64,000 nt of DNA from Harmonia axyridis. Lineage: Eukaryota; Arthropoda; Insecta; Coleoptera; Coccinellidae. The position numbers and the translations under genes were made by a program. This document shows, in pieces, positions 23,837 to 34,387 of this stretch (positions within the stretch are counted from its first letter, which is position 1; each line of letters starts with the position of its first letter). The notes beneath the pieces are model-generated. The model did not search any database. It was not told the origin of the DNA and saw only the letters and a program-made list of their open reading frames with translations. The DNA lies in assembly GCF_914767665.1 (NCBI RefSeq), contig NC_059505.1:26409506-26473505 (forward strand). The letters run 5' to 3'.

Positions 23837-24928
23837 CACTGCGCAAAAAAATTAACGCACATTATGGAAATCTCAAATTTATTCTACAACTGAAGGTGTT
23901 CTCAATGATAATTATTTTTATCAGAATTTAAATGCAGATGTTATCCACTTTCAACGTTTTTCTTCAATACAGATGTTTTTTCCCAGCAGGAATAAAAAAA
24001 TATGATATTATCAGATTCGAATGTATTAGCTCTATTCTGAAATCAGTTGTTCTCGATCAATTCTAGTGATCAATAGTTTTTCTTTCGTTTGATTTTCTAC
24101 ACTCGATCGCTGTGCAACGTGAAACACGAAATTTGACCCAAGAGGAATGTGCCCAAGCGGTAGTTTTGCGAGAAGAAGGGTGGACATACACATCTGTGAA
24201 GAGAACTCTTTCCCAATCAGCCTCTTCCCAATAGATATGCTCTCTCGCAAAATCCAAACGCGCCCTTCGATGGGCTGGGGTAAGAGCTGGGCCTCTTGCC
24301 GCGACACGAGGCCTTAAATCATATTCTCTGAGGCGATTTTTTATTGTCTGAGTGCTAATTTGCAACCCATGAGTTTGCCCAAGCTGATTTTGAAGGAGGC
24401 GAGCGGTTGCAAACCGTTGTCTCAATGAAGAAACTCTTAAGTAACGTTCTTGAATGGCAGTTGTTACCCGTGGTCTACCCTGTCCTGGTCTATATTCATA
24501 CCTGTCTCCCTGAATTGCTGCAACATTCTGGACACACTTGTATGGGAAACTCCAAGCCTTTCTGCAATTCTTGTGTATGTCCACCCTTCTTCTCGCAAAA
24601 CTACCGCTTGGGCACATTCCTCTTGGGTCAAATTGCGTGTTTCGCATTGCATAGCGATCGAGTGTAGAAAATCAAACGAAAGAAAAACTATTGATCACTA
24701 GAATTGATCGAGAACAACTGATTTCAGAATGGAGCCAATTCATTCAAAATCTGATAATCTCATCTTTTTTTATTCCTGCTGGAAAAAAACATCTGTATTG
24801 AAGAAAAACGTTGAAAGGGATAACATATGCATGCATAATTCTGATAAAAATAATTATCATTGGGAACACCTTCAGGTGTAGAATAAATTTGAGATTTCCA
24901 TAATGTGCGTTAATTTTTTTGCGCAGTG
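23837..24928. mobile_element. Palindromic Tc1 derivative (copy A), TA-flanked
   Basis: Both ends carry the same Tc1 5' terminus CACTGCGCAAAAAAATTA, flanked by TA (23835-23836, 24929-24930). Left arm 23837-24192 and right arm 24572-24928 are near-identical inverted copies of about 356 bp, including 5' UTR and the first ~25 transposase codons. The central 24193-24571 holds minus-strand transposase sequence that stops after the VLFTD motif. So the original 3' half, including the remaining catalytic residues and the real 3' terminus, has been replaced by an inverted copy of the 5' end. Because both ends are bona fide transposase-binding termini, such an element could in principle be moved in trans, which is inference. 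Confidence 0.9.
24193..24652 (-). pseudogene. Tc1 transposase, N-terminal half, copy A
   Basis: Starting at MQCETRNLTQEECAQ (24652) the minus strand encodes the first helix-turn-helix (GWTYTRIAERLGVSHTSV), a GRPR-type hook (GQGRPRVTTA), the second HTH region (RYLRVSSLRQRFATARLLQN … STQTIKNRLREYDL) and the first catalytic aspartate in DWERVLFTD. A small deletion after GMN shifts the frame before GQGRPR relative to copies B and C. After VLFTD the frame runs into the inverted 5' arm, so the D34E part is absent. It cannot be an active enzyme. A truncated DNA-binding protein could only arise if the early frameshift were bypassed. Confidence 0.88.
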
Positions 24929-25440
24929 TAGTTCCAAAAAGTCTCACTTTCTCTTCTGACACTTTCAATGAGTTGGAGTATTGTGATTAACTGCATTACT
25001 GAATTTTTTTATGGAATACCCAGGAATCCAGGGTACTTTATTCAAAGGATATTACTATCAAGCATCATCTATAAAAACAAAGACTCTATCAATATGAATA
25101 CAAGATTCAAAGGTTTCTAAATAAATGGTTCTGAAGTTCACAAAAGCGTGTCACCAAACCAGGAAACCCAACATATTTTTTTCGAAGCCATATCGTCAAT
25201 CAGTTCATCATTTCCGCCAGAAACATATTGCGAAATCCTTTGACACAAATGCGAAACACAACAACTCCCTCCGTTATTTTCATCTGGGTCTTTTTGAACT
25301 TATTTTTATATAGATACCGCTCCCTTCCCCTAGCAAACTGCCAATCTCTTCAGGAAGCCGAATAAAACAGCAGAACTCAGCACGATAAAGTCCATCCGAA
25401 TTTTCTGTTCTCCCCTTTTCTACTCGGCCTAAAATTAAAC

Positions 25441-25523
25441 CTCACACGCACAAAGGAAATCGAGAGGATCCTAACAAACCTCGACAGAAGCAACATACCG
25501 CAATGGAAATAGAACCCCTAATC
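25441..25523 (+). repeat. Flanking direct repeat, left copy (~83 bp)
   Basis: 'cctcacacgcacaaagg…gagaggatcctaacaaacctcgacagaagcaa…gcaatgg…gaacccctaat' is repeated at 27011-27098 with roughly 15% differences. It stops exactly where the inserted element begins (25524). Confidence 0.7.
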
Positions 25524-27007
25524 AGTGTGACCAGATTTAGTAGAAATCTACTTTTTTAGAGATTTTTCGCATGTTCATGATGTTTTTAGTGGGAAGAAAT
25601 AATTTGGTAGATTTTAGTAGTTTTAAAAAAACCGAGACGGTTGGAAATGTCTAGACTCCAGAATGTTCCGATTAATCAATTCATTGTTCATTGAGGTTCT
25701 ACGTTCTACGTGAATCTAGAAGAACGTAACTACTTAAACATAATAATATTATAAAACTTTGGTGGCTGTCGAGTGAAAATGAATACAAAGAATGATGGAA
25801 TATCCGAAGGGTACCTCATTTAAAACAGATGGTGTTTAAACTTCAGTTGAAAATATACCATTATCTCACATTTGGTATTCTATTTAGTGAAAAAAAAATT
25901 GTTGTAACAGGAATTTCATTGAAAAATCTGAGTAGCTGAATATTTCAGATTTAAATATATTCATTTCACATAACAAAATCGTTTTTTTTATGACCTTTAT
26001 TTTATAGAGAATTTTTACGAAGATATATCTTTGTATTTCCAATCAAATCAATTATTTAGATTCATATTATTTTATAATATGTGGCTATGGGAGCAAATGT
26101 TCAATTGTTGAAAGCATATAAAAAAGACCATCAAAAAAGCACTGTCTTTGAAGAATGTCATTTCATCCACAGATTTTATTGAATTAATATGAAAAAGAAA
26201 TACATGACAATGCATGTTAATTATATTTAATCTGTGGATGGCGCAAATGAAAGTATTTGAAGTTCAATATCCCAAGAGTGATTTTTTTGTAGATACTCAC
26301 GCATTTCTCAATTCAAACGGCAGTATTGATGATCATGAATCGAATTTATTAATTTGAATTCAGAAAGACTATTGAAGTCAAATATAATTATCAAAATAAT
26401 TTTCGTTACTTGAAATCGTACTTACAAACTTTAACCCTATAAATCATTAAATAATAGGATCATTGAACTATTTCCGAAAAATGGATTTTTTTATTAGTAT
26501 TTCAGATTCAATTTCGAAACGTATCTTGTATCTAGTACCTCGAACACTCATATTCAAAGAATTTTGTATTTGGTTATTTTTCATTGTTTTTTTTTTTAAT
26601 CTTTGCCAACGATTGCATGTTTTTGGCAATATTCCGAGTTATTTAGGAAAAGAACTTTTATGGAAATGAGTAAGTAATTTCTGAAAAAAAACACAAATAA
26701 CAGGAACGATTTTCACGATGTCATAGTTAAAATTCGATCCATTCTTTCACGATTTCCTCAAAATAATTCTTGTTTTATTTTCGAATCTGTACGCATCTAT
26801 CCTATTCATGAAGTAAAATTTAACCATAAGAGACATTAGAATAAAGTGTATTCTGAATGAAGTGAAAATATAATGCAGCGCTATCTGTGAAATTTTGTCA
26901 AAAAGTATGTCAGTAGATTTTTGGTAGATTTCTGAACGATGTTGGTAGATTTTTATTAGATTTCTGCGGCAAGCTTAGTAGATTCACCATATTTGAATCT
27001 GGTCACT
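25524..27007. mobile_element. 1.48-kb AT-rich insertion with imperfect terminal inverted repeats
   Basis: The left end CAGTGTGACCAGATTTAGTA faces a right end whose reverse complement reads AGTGACCAGATTCAAATATG, followed in both by a 'gtag(a)/ctactaa' segment rich in 'ggtagattt'. The right terminal CA appears lost. No coding region was found. An internal pair CATCCACAGATT (about 26164) and AATCTGTGGATG (about 26229) forms a small hairpin. It sits between two direct repeats of another sequence. Confidence 0.45.
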
Positions 27008-27010
27008 TCG

Positions 27011-27098
27011 CCTTACACGCACAAAGAAAGACGAGAGGATCCTAACAAACCTCAACAAAAGCAAGAGACCGCAATGGTTGAAAATAGAACTCCTAATC
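27011..27098 (+). repeat. Flanking direct repeat, right copy
   Basis: Second copy of the 25441-25523 sequence, beginning right after the insertion and continuing past the shared part into 'caattggttgtgtc…'. The 92-codon ORF at 26993-27271 crosses it and shows no recognised domain. Confidence 0.7.
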
Positions 27099-27659
27099 AA
27101 TTGGTTGTGTCAAATAAGCGTGGCGTTGAAACGTACCGAGCAGTCCTGAACAGGACTGTTTGGAAATGCAGATGCCCGTCTTCCTGGCACTTTTGCAAAT
27201 GTATTAATCAGTCCTGCAGACCTACTTTGTGTACCTGTAATGTATACGCAGACGTTGCTTCAATAAATTAACATAAGTTGTCACGCCGGCCCACGTTTAT
27301 TTTAAATTTATATTCACTTTTGAGAGGCGAAAACGGTGACAAGACCCATATTTTATATTTCATGTTGGAAGGAGGCAGCGGCGGTTGTGAGGGGTGGTCG
27401 AAGTGGTTTTTTAGGGTGAGAGCTTATGGCGTTTAGAAGTTAAACCTTTGTGAATATCCGAGAAGAAAATTCGGAATTATGCTGAAATGTTCACGGTTGA
27501 TAGTTTCGGGTTGTAAAGAAAGTCTGTTCATCATCCAGAACTTTTCTCATAAAAGTTAGATGAATGGCGTCACATTGTCTTAAATTGAAAAATGGAATTC
27601 AAAAGTATTAATATTATTCATGTTATTCACCACGATTACTGATTATTGCAGTATTGTGT

Positions 27660-28030
27660 CCTATATATTCAGTTATAATATTACAAGAGCATAGGTTCAC
27701 CAACTTAGAGCATTTATAAGAGGAATGGAAATCGCCTTGTAACTGATGCATTTGTTTTGATGCCAACATTCGTCACTCCTTGTTTGACGGGACACTATAG
27801 CAGTAGCGGAACATAATTTGATTAATTTCGAAATTATCAATTCATGATAAAAAATAGTTAACGATGTGATTTATTCATAAAAATTCATTCGTGTTTCAAA
27901 AGAGTTAATGTTTTTCTCAGTTTAACGATTTAGCTATTGTGAAGTTATGGAAAAAGGATACCTGATAAAGCATTCAACAATCAATTTTTATTTTATTGGT
28001 TCATCAAAAAATGAGTTGTATAATCAGTAC
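27660..28030 (+). repeat. Diverged relative of the MITE interior at 44840-45190
   Basis: Its left block 'ttcagttataatattacaagagca' and right block 'ttttattggttcatcaaaaaatgagttgtataatca' match 44845-44866 and 45154-45178 in the same orientation, with less clear similarity between. No termini were identified here. The ORF at 27947-28216 is incidental. Confidence 0.4.
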
Positions 28031-28231
28031 ATTACTTTTCACTTTCCTTTGACTCATTACTTCCTCACTACTGACCTCAACATCGACTACATTTCGAATA
28101 TCAGAACCCGCAATCAAATTCATTCAGCTTCTTTAAATAATATCTCAGCTAGAAACAAGATGAGCCTCAAAGTAATTAAAGATTTCTCTCATCAAATGAA
28201 AAACTTTTTTCATTAGCCCCCTTTCCAGATT

Positions 28232-28362
28232 CGGCTCAGGTGCAAAGTTCTAAGCATTTAACAGGCTTATGCCTCGGCTAATGCACTCCTGTCCTTTTGA
28301 TGCTTACACCACCGAGATAACACAGAACTCAAACATTGTGAACATAGAAAGTTATATGAATT
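28232..28362 (+). repeat. Dispersed repeat H, copy 2
   Basis: Matches 19975-20112 ('ctaatgcactcctgtccttttgatgcttacaccaccgagataacacagaactcaaacattgtg'). Same orientation. Non-coding. Confidence 0.65.
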
Positions 28363-28574
28363 ATAATATTTAGTCAGATGGCCGTGATTCGTGAATTTGA
28401 GGCCTCACTGGGCATACAATTGGATTTATCTCATTTCCTTTCTTTATCTATATGCATAACGAAAACACATTCGGTATTCTATATTGAATTCGAACAGATC
28501 GAAATGAATATTTTCGACTCTAATATCAACGGAGTTTTTAAGAATATTCAAAATAGTAATTTACGTAACAAGTC

Positions 28575-28920
28575 CGGAAAATAGGGTTTTTTTTGGACGA
28601 ATAGACAAAATTCCAGTCTGTGGTCCAAAAAAAACATTTTCGGGCGTGTTGCGTACAATATTTTTTCGGCAACCATGTAAAATGACACTATCGCTGCTGC
28701 TTTCCATATTTTATTGCGATTGCGATCAAAAAACATGCAAATTTTTGACAACTAATTTCATATGAACTGTCAGCCGTTATCTCGGTTACTATGGATTCTA
28801 TGATTCTTTTCCGGCCTAGTCCGGGAAGTACGTACTTTCCGGACTAGGCCAGGAAATGCTACTTTCTCAGAGAAAAAGCGTCCGGGAAGTGAGCACTTCC
28901 CGGACGGTTGCCGAAAAATG
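28575..28920. repeat. Cluster of nested GC-rich palindromes, possible MITE
   Basis: 28813-28850 is a loopless palindrome (GGCCTAGTCCGGGAAGTAC and its complement, one mismatch). 28879-28906 is a second palindrome, CGTCCGGGAAGTG-AG-CACTTCCCGGACG. Both contain CCGGGAAGT twice, facing each other. An outer pair TTTTTTCGGCAACC (about 28661-28674) and GGTTGCCGAAAAAT (28906-28919) encloses them. A further pair of ttttttttggac/gtccaaaaaaaa lies at 28587-28635. The GC-rich palindromes stand out from the AT-rich surroundings. Confidence 0.7.
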
Positions 28921-29426
28921 TAATTTACCGAAAAATGGAGCATCCCAAATTTAAATAATAATATACATATATCTAATGAGTTAAAAAATATACGCAGAGC
29001 AGTTTCTACAATTCGAGATCGATGCAATATTCAGACTAATAACAATTTTTAATACGTATGTATCTGAATTAAAGAATCTTTGAAATTCATTTTTAGCCAC
29101 TTTTAATCCACAATTTGAGTTGAAACTGGAAGAAGGATTCAGGACAATAGCATGATTTAATAATTTTGTTACAAGATGAAAAATAATACCGAACAAAAAA
29201 GATCAAAATAATGTTGTGATATAGAAATTGAATAATTGATAATACAAATAATTTTTTTAAGGAAAAACCTCAGGATACTGTATGTAAGCTCATGAAAATA
29301 TCCGATTGGTAAGTTAAGTATGAAAATATGATTAGTATGAAGTATAATACAAAGCACCTCGAAACAAGTTTTATTTTCCATTTAGTTCATTTATTTTATA
29401 CTATAGTTAACTCGTCGTTAAACCTT

Positions 29427-29954
29427 CTTGGAGCCATTTTAAGAAAAAATTTCATATGAACGTAAGTTGCGTACATTCTAACTTTTGAGATACTGGGTGG
29501 TGAAGTATCTAGAAAAAAATATTTTTTTTATAACTACAATGATCATGTAGTTTGAAAATACTGAGAGGTTGTTTCTATGCTATTAAAAATATTTTAATCA
29601 AAATGGTTCACGTTTTCACATCACCAAGATACATTTTCTTTTTTTTTTTGTTTGGAAATAAACGAGAATTTCAAATATAATTTCTAAATTTCACTTTTCA
29701 ATTTTTTTTTTCACAAATATTCAATGCAAAAGCGATACAGACTCTACTAGTAAAAATATTAGAATACTTTGTCCACGAGAGAATGTACCTTGTTGGAGTG
29801 AAAATGTGTACCAAATTTCATAGAAATAGTTGCAATAGCATTACTGGGTTACAGAAAATGTTTTTCTTTCTGTAAACCTTACCACCCTGTATCTCAAAAG
29901 TTAGCACGTTTACTACATACTTTCATATGAAGTTTGTTTTTCAAAAGGCTCCAA
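29427..29954. repeat. Inverted repeat element, ~78-bp imperfect arms
   Basis: The left arm 29427-29503 (CTTGGAGCC…TTTCATATGAA…CTAACTTTTGAGATACTGGG) is inverted at 29876-29954 (…CCCTGTATCTCAAAAGTTAG…TTCATATGAA…GGCTCCAA). The spacer of about 370 bp is AT-rich and non-coding. A CATCCTG-TATA end at 29991-30001 suggests it is part of a larger TATA-targeting element whose left end I cannot find. Confidence 0.6.
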
Positions 29955-30239
29955 CGATCACCCCTCAAATATTAGCTATCATTAAGGAGCATCCTGTATA
30001 AATCTATCCGTAAACAGTTGTTCCCGAGATAACACACAGTTTATTTCTGAGTTTAATTTGAACTTGCACTTATTGTATTTGAATCAACTGATTTATTATC
30101 ATTTTTATCTAGCTCACAGATCTACTTTTTGTCACTTTTGTCATTAATATGATTTTCCTAATGTCTAATAAATATAAGCGTTTAAAAAATTGCTTTGAAC
30201 ATTTAAGTTCAGTTTATCATAAAGCGTTCAACATTAAAC

Positions 30240-30840
30240 TCAGTTTATGCATACAAGAATAAAGATAATCTTCCAAAAGCATTCTTCGAATTGGATTTTC
30301 CCAGAACAACAACAAAACACAGTGGATTCCCTACAAATAATCAATAATTCATGCGAAAAAACCGGTCGGACATTTTTCCATTCCAATAATAGTTTGTTCG
30401 ATTTTTATCCGATATTCTCAAAAGCGGTACACGAAGCAACTCTTGTTTCTGCGGTGTTACAAAATCGATAGTTGTTCTCGATTTTTTTCTTGGACCGATT
30501 CGCGAACTGGAAGATGGGAAATAGCATCTTTGCGTGGGATGTCCGGCATCGTTACCTGTTACATTGCGGTTTACAATTTACAATATTGTACGATGCTATC
30601 GGTTTGAGTGGGTATTTTTGTTCTTTGTCGATTGAATCGAGTAACATGGTATTTATAGGTGGTCCAATGTTAACGTCGAACACTTTGAGTTACGAAGGAT
30701 TGTTCGTGACTAATGTACAACTTGCAGTACGTTCTGTAACATCAACAATAGACAGGAACAAAAATTCTGCACGGCGATCGCGGTTTGCATTGGGAAATTT
30801 CGAGGTCAAGTTGGCAACGATATAATTTTCACACGATATT
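30240..30840. other. Less AT-rich, CpG-containing unique stretch
   Basis: CpG dinucleotides and non-repetitive composition stand out here (for example cgaaaaaaccggtcgg, ggaccgattcgcgaactgg, cggcgatcgcgg). Three short ORFs cover it (30247-30471, 30472-30825, 30785-30973) without recognised motifs. It could be a regulatory region or 5' exon of a host gene, but nothing decisive is visible. Confidence 0.2.
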
Positions 30841-32290
30841 TTCCTCTCAGTGTACGCCTATGTTCAAGATATTTATCAACGTTATATCAAACAGAAATAT
30901 ACAAAGTAAGAAGCAATTTTGCGCTTTTCATACACTGAAAGAAGAAAGTTTTCAATTTTTTATGGAAGGTTGAATAGTGTTTGCATCTCGGTTGGCATGT
31001 AATGACATAACTGAAATGTTACAGGAAGTGAGATAAAATGTGGAAAAAAATATCACTGTTTAAAAATGAACGGTAAGAAATCTTATTAATTTTATCCTCG
31101 ATTTTATCGTATTGAGTCAAATTGGTTTATTAAATTGAGTACTTAATTGACCTTCCTTGTCATTTTCCGAAATGATTCGTATTACGGAAAAATTCTAGTG
31201 GACCTTTTATATGGCTACCATATATGCATATTTACTTACAAATCAACTGAACACGAAGAATGCGGTATATGCTCCGAAAATCTTATCTGTTTTACAGTTT
31301 TTCCTGAGCAGGGCAAAACAGGGTGATTCACCACGATGACCTTTTAGACGTTTCTGGTAAACAAAACTCAATTTCGATCTGAAAATTTGCATGTTGAGGT
31401 TTGAGACAAGGGTCTTTCTCCCTTGAATATTTTCAGATTTCTACAACTTCCGGTTATACCTACCGGAAACAGGCTACTGCTTTCTTATTTCAAATAGCAC
31501 ACCCAGTATATTATTGCACCATTATATAGCTTATTGGATGACAATTGCAGCGATATGCCAACTTGGGTCAAAACTTAACGGTTGACGGGATTTTCATAAA
31601 AAATGGTGGCAACGAGGACTCATATTTTTTCGAATATTTCTGCAGAAAAAGTGTTTTTCGACAGTCCATTTTAATCATCGATTCTATCAGTACGTAGTAT
31701 TATAAGACTGTTTTCGGTTTGGAAAAGAATATACAGGGTGTTGATGAGAAGATCATGAGTTTGGACAACTCAAATTCATTAAAGCTGAAGGTTTCTGAAA
31801 TTAAAACCTATCCTTTTTATTCTTTCGGTCAATTCAACGTCATAAAATAGGGGGGTTTGACTTAAGCAAACCCTATATCTAAAATGAAAACTAAATGTTA
31901 TCGAAGAAGAACTTGAAATGAGGATAAACCGGAATTTCGATTTGAGTGGAAGTAGTTTGTGACTTCAGAAAACACAGAAAGAGAATTAAATTCGGTGTTT
32001 CGATGAGTAAATTGGACATTGACCAGTGAGCACCCAAAAATAAGAACCAAACCTTAAAAAATCAGCAACAGATGTTAGTAAGAATTATATTAAAACTGAT
32101 CCCAGTCGTTCATCATTTAACGAAGAATTATATGAAGCTGAAGCTCTAATAGGTATATTTATGCGGATATACCAATAGCAAAATTGAAAAATTGAGTTTT
32201 TAAAACCTTTTTGGAAGAACCTAGCAAATGAAATATTCCAGGCGAATCTACAATACGAAAAATCTATGATATTATGTTCTGCCATTATAT
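30841..32290. other. AT-rich stretch with an isolated TATACAGGGTG end
   Basis: A solitary TATACAGGGTG at about 31730 resembles the left terminus of the TATA-targeting elements described elsewhere, but no matching right end is found. Otherwise nothing is assigned. Confidence 0.35.
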
Positions 32291-32294
32291 TATA

Positions 32295-34383
32295 CAGGGT
32301 GAGTCTTTGACTTGTACATATATTTTAACCGAAGATTCTTGAGGTCAAAAGAAACACTTTTTTCATTTACCATTTTTTCCGATTCGGCCCTGTTAAAAAG
32401 ATATAGCCATTTTAAATTTTCATAATGAGCTAATTCACCCCTGGTAACCGGAACACTGAAGTTTTCGCAAGTATAAGATATACAATTTGAACCTTGGGAA
32501 TAAGCTACTAGATTGGAAAAACCATCATAAACTCACTTTTAACATTCCATTTGTAGAACAAAGTAGTATTTGTAATACAATTATCCCAATTTCATTGACG
32601 ATAAAGATTAAATATTTTTCTCTTGATTTTCTATTTCGATAATCATAACGAATTGAGCTCGCTACCACCCATATTAGCTTAGCTCTGATAGTCATACTTC
32701 ATATCCATTCATTTATTATATCGCATTTATAATATATCGTTGTTTATTTCATTTCGTACAATTAACCTCACATTCTCAAATAAATCTGTAAAAGTTCTAA
32801 CACAGACTAGTTGTCTGTGGTTTTAAGTTTGAACCTTAAATTTCGAGTGTTGCAAATTTAAACACAGCAGTTCGAATAATCTATGTTCTAACCTAAAATA
32901 TTCATTTACACTATTTACAGATTACACTGTTGTTGTTATTATGATATTTGATATTATGATTATTATGTTAGCTTGCAATGAAAATCATCGAAGATTTGAA
33001 GAATCCCAACAGAATATTGAAGTTCCATACATATTTTCGAGAAATTTAAAAACAATTTCCAAAATAATTGTGTGGATACAAAATAAATAAGTATGCATTC
33101 TGATAGAAAGTAATTCCTTTATGAAATGAAGCATTTGATTTGTTCCAACTATCTCATAAAAATAATGATCTGCATCAATATTTTTGAAGCCACCAGTGTG
33201 AAAATATGGAAATGAAGTTTTATGGCTCTGTAATCAATGGAAAATGTTAGACTCCACTTGTAATCAAATTTGTTCTATAATATGTACCTTCATTATAGCC
33301 AACTCTACTACTTGATGCATCTTGATTTTGCAATTGAAAATAAATGAGAAGTATTCAATATAAATATCCACAGTTGAATATTCTGTTTCTTTCAACTCAC
33401 CTATTTGTTTTCATATTCAAAACAATTATGGCACTCTTGGAAGTATGTCAATCATATGCTCTAGGATGAATTTATGGAATATCAAAAGAAGAAAAGTATT
33501 TAATCTCAATCACATGAAAATTTGTCTAGTATGCACTTAGTGGTATGTTTCGATGTGAGTTTGAATGACCCTCGAAGAATACAGTATTGTTCGATAGCAG
33601 CAGTCTTTAGTGGGATATTGACTGTTGCCATTATAATGGGACTATTTTGTGAAAACTTTTTTGAACATGGGTTTATGGGAAATCTGGACTTTTCAAAATA
33701 GAATGTTGATTTTAATGAAGTATCTTCTTATTATAAGAGCTGGGTCAAAGTTCAGTAATTTGTAATCAAATAGAAGAGTTGAGGTGAGCTTATTCAAATA
33801 ACTTCATTTTCAAACTAAGTTGGCTAGTACTTCAATTCTAAAATCTGAGAACTTGACATCATAGTAAATATTCATTTCCGTTGTTTTTTTTTTCCACAAC
33901 AGAACAGAGTTGCATTTAGCCAAAGTACCCAATTTTTCGAATTTCACCGATAATTTTTTTTTTTAAGATCAAGTTACTCGAAAACGGCGCTTTGTAGGAG
34001 AAAATATGAAGAATACTTTCATTCTTCAAATTAGCCAAATATTGTTCAATGAACGTTCAAATTATTTTTAAGAGTTGGGTTGTTCGAATTTCTGGTATTT
34101 TTATGTGATGTAATGTTCATAATGAAGAAACTGAAAGATGTGTAGGGAATCTTGTGTTCGGATAAGATGTATCACATCAAGGAAAAGCTATATCCCAAAT
34201 TCCATTTCCTTCAATAGAACCATTTACGAGATATAGCTGAAAATCACATTTTTTTATCGATTTTCAACAGCCTGTATCTTTGTAACCGGGCCGAATCGGA
34301 AAAAACTATAAAGGAAAAAAGTGTTTCTTTTGACCTCAGGAATCTTCGGTTGAAATATATGTACAAGTCAAAGACTCACCCTG
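32295..34383. mobile_element. Element E1: complete 2.09-kb non-autonomous transposon, TATA target duplication
   Basis: The left terminus CAGGGTGAGTCTTTGACTTG and the right terminus CAAGTCAAAGACTCACCCTG are inverted repeats extending for about 115 bp ('accgaagattc(t/c)tgaggtcaaaagaaacacttttttc…ccgattcggccc'). TATA flanks both ends (32291-32294, 34384-34387). The interior is AT-rich, with no ORF of protein-like quality. A second copy (E2, reversed) makes up the host of the nest at 53308-58760. Superfamily is not assigned. The 4-bp TATA duplication with CAGGGTG ends is the useful diagnostic. Confidence 0.85.
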
Positions 34384-34387
34384 TATA

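Noticed and set aside
24407..24701. Plus-strand ORFs over the Tc1 copy A (and minus-strand ORFs over B and C)
   Set aside because: They are antisense shadows of the transposase. Their repeated appearance only reflects the three related copies.
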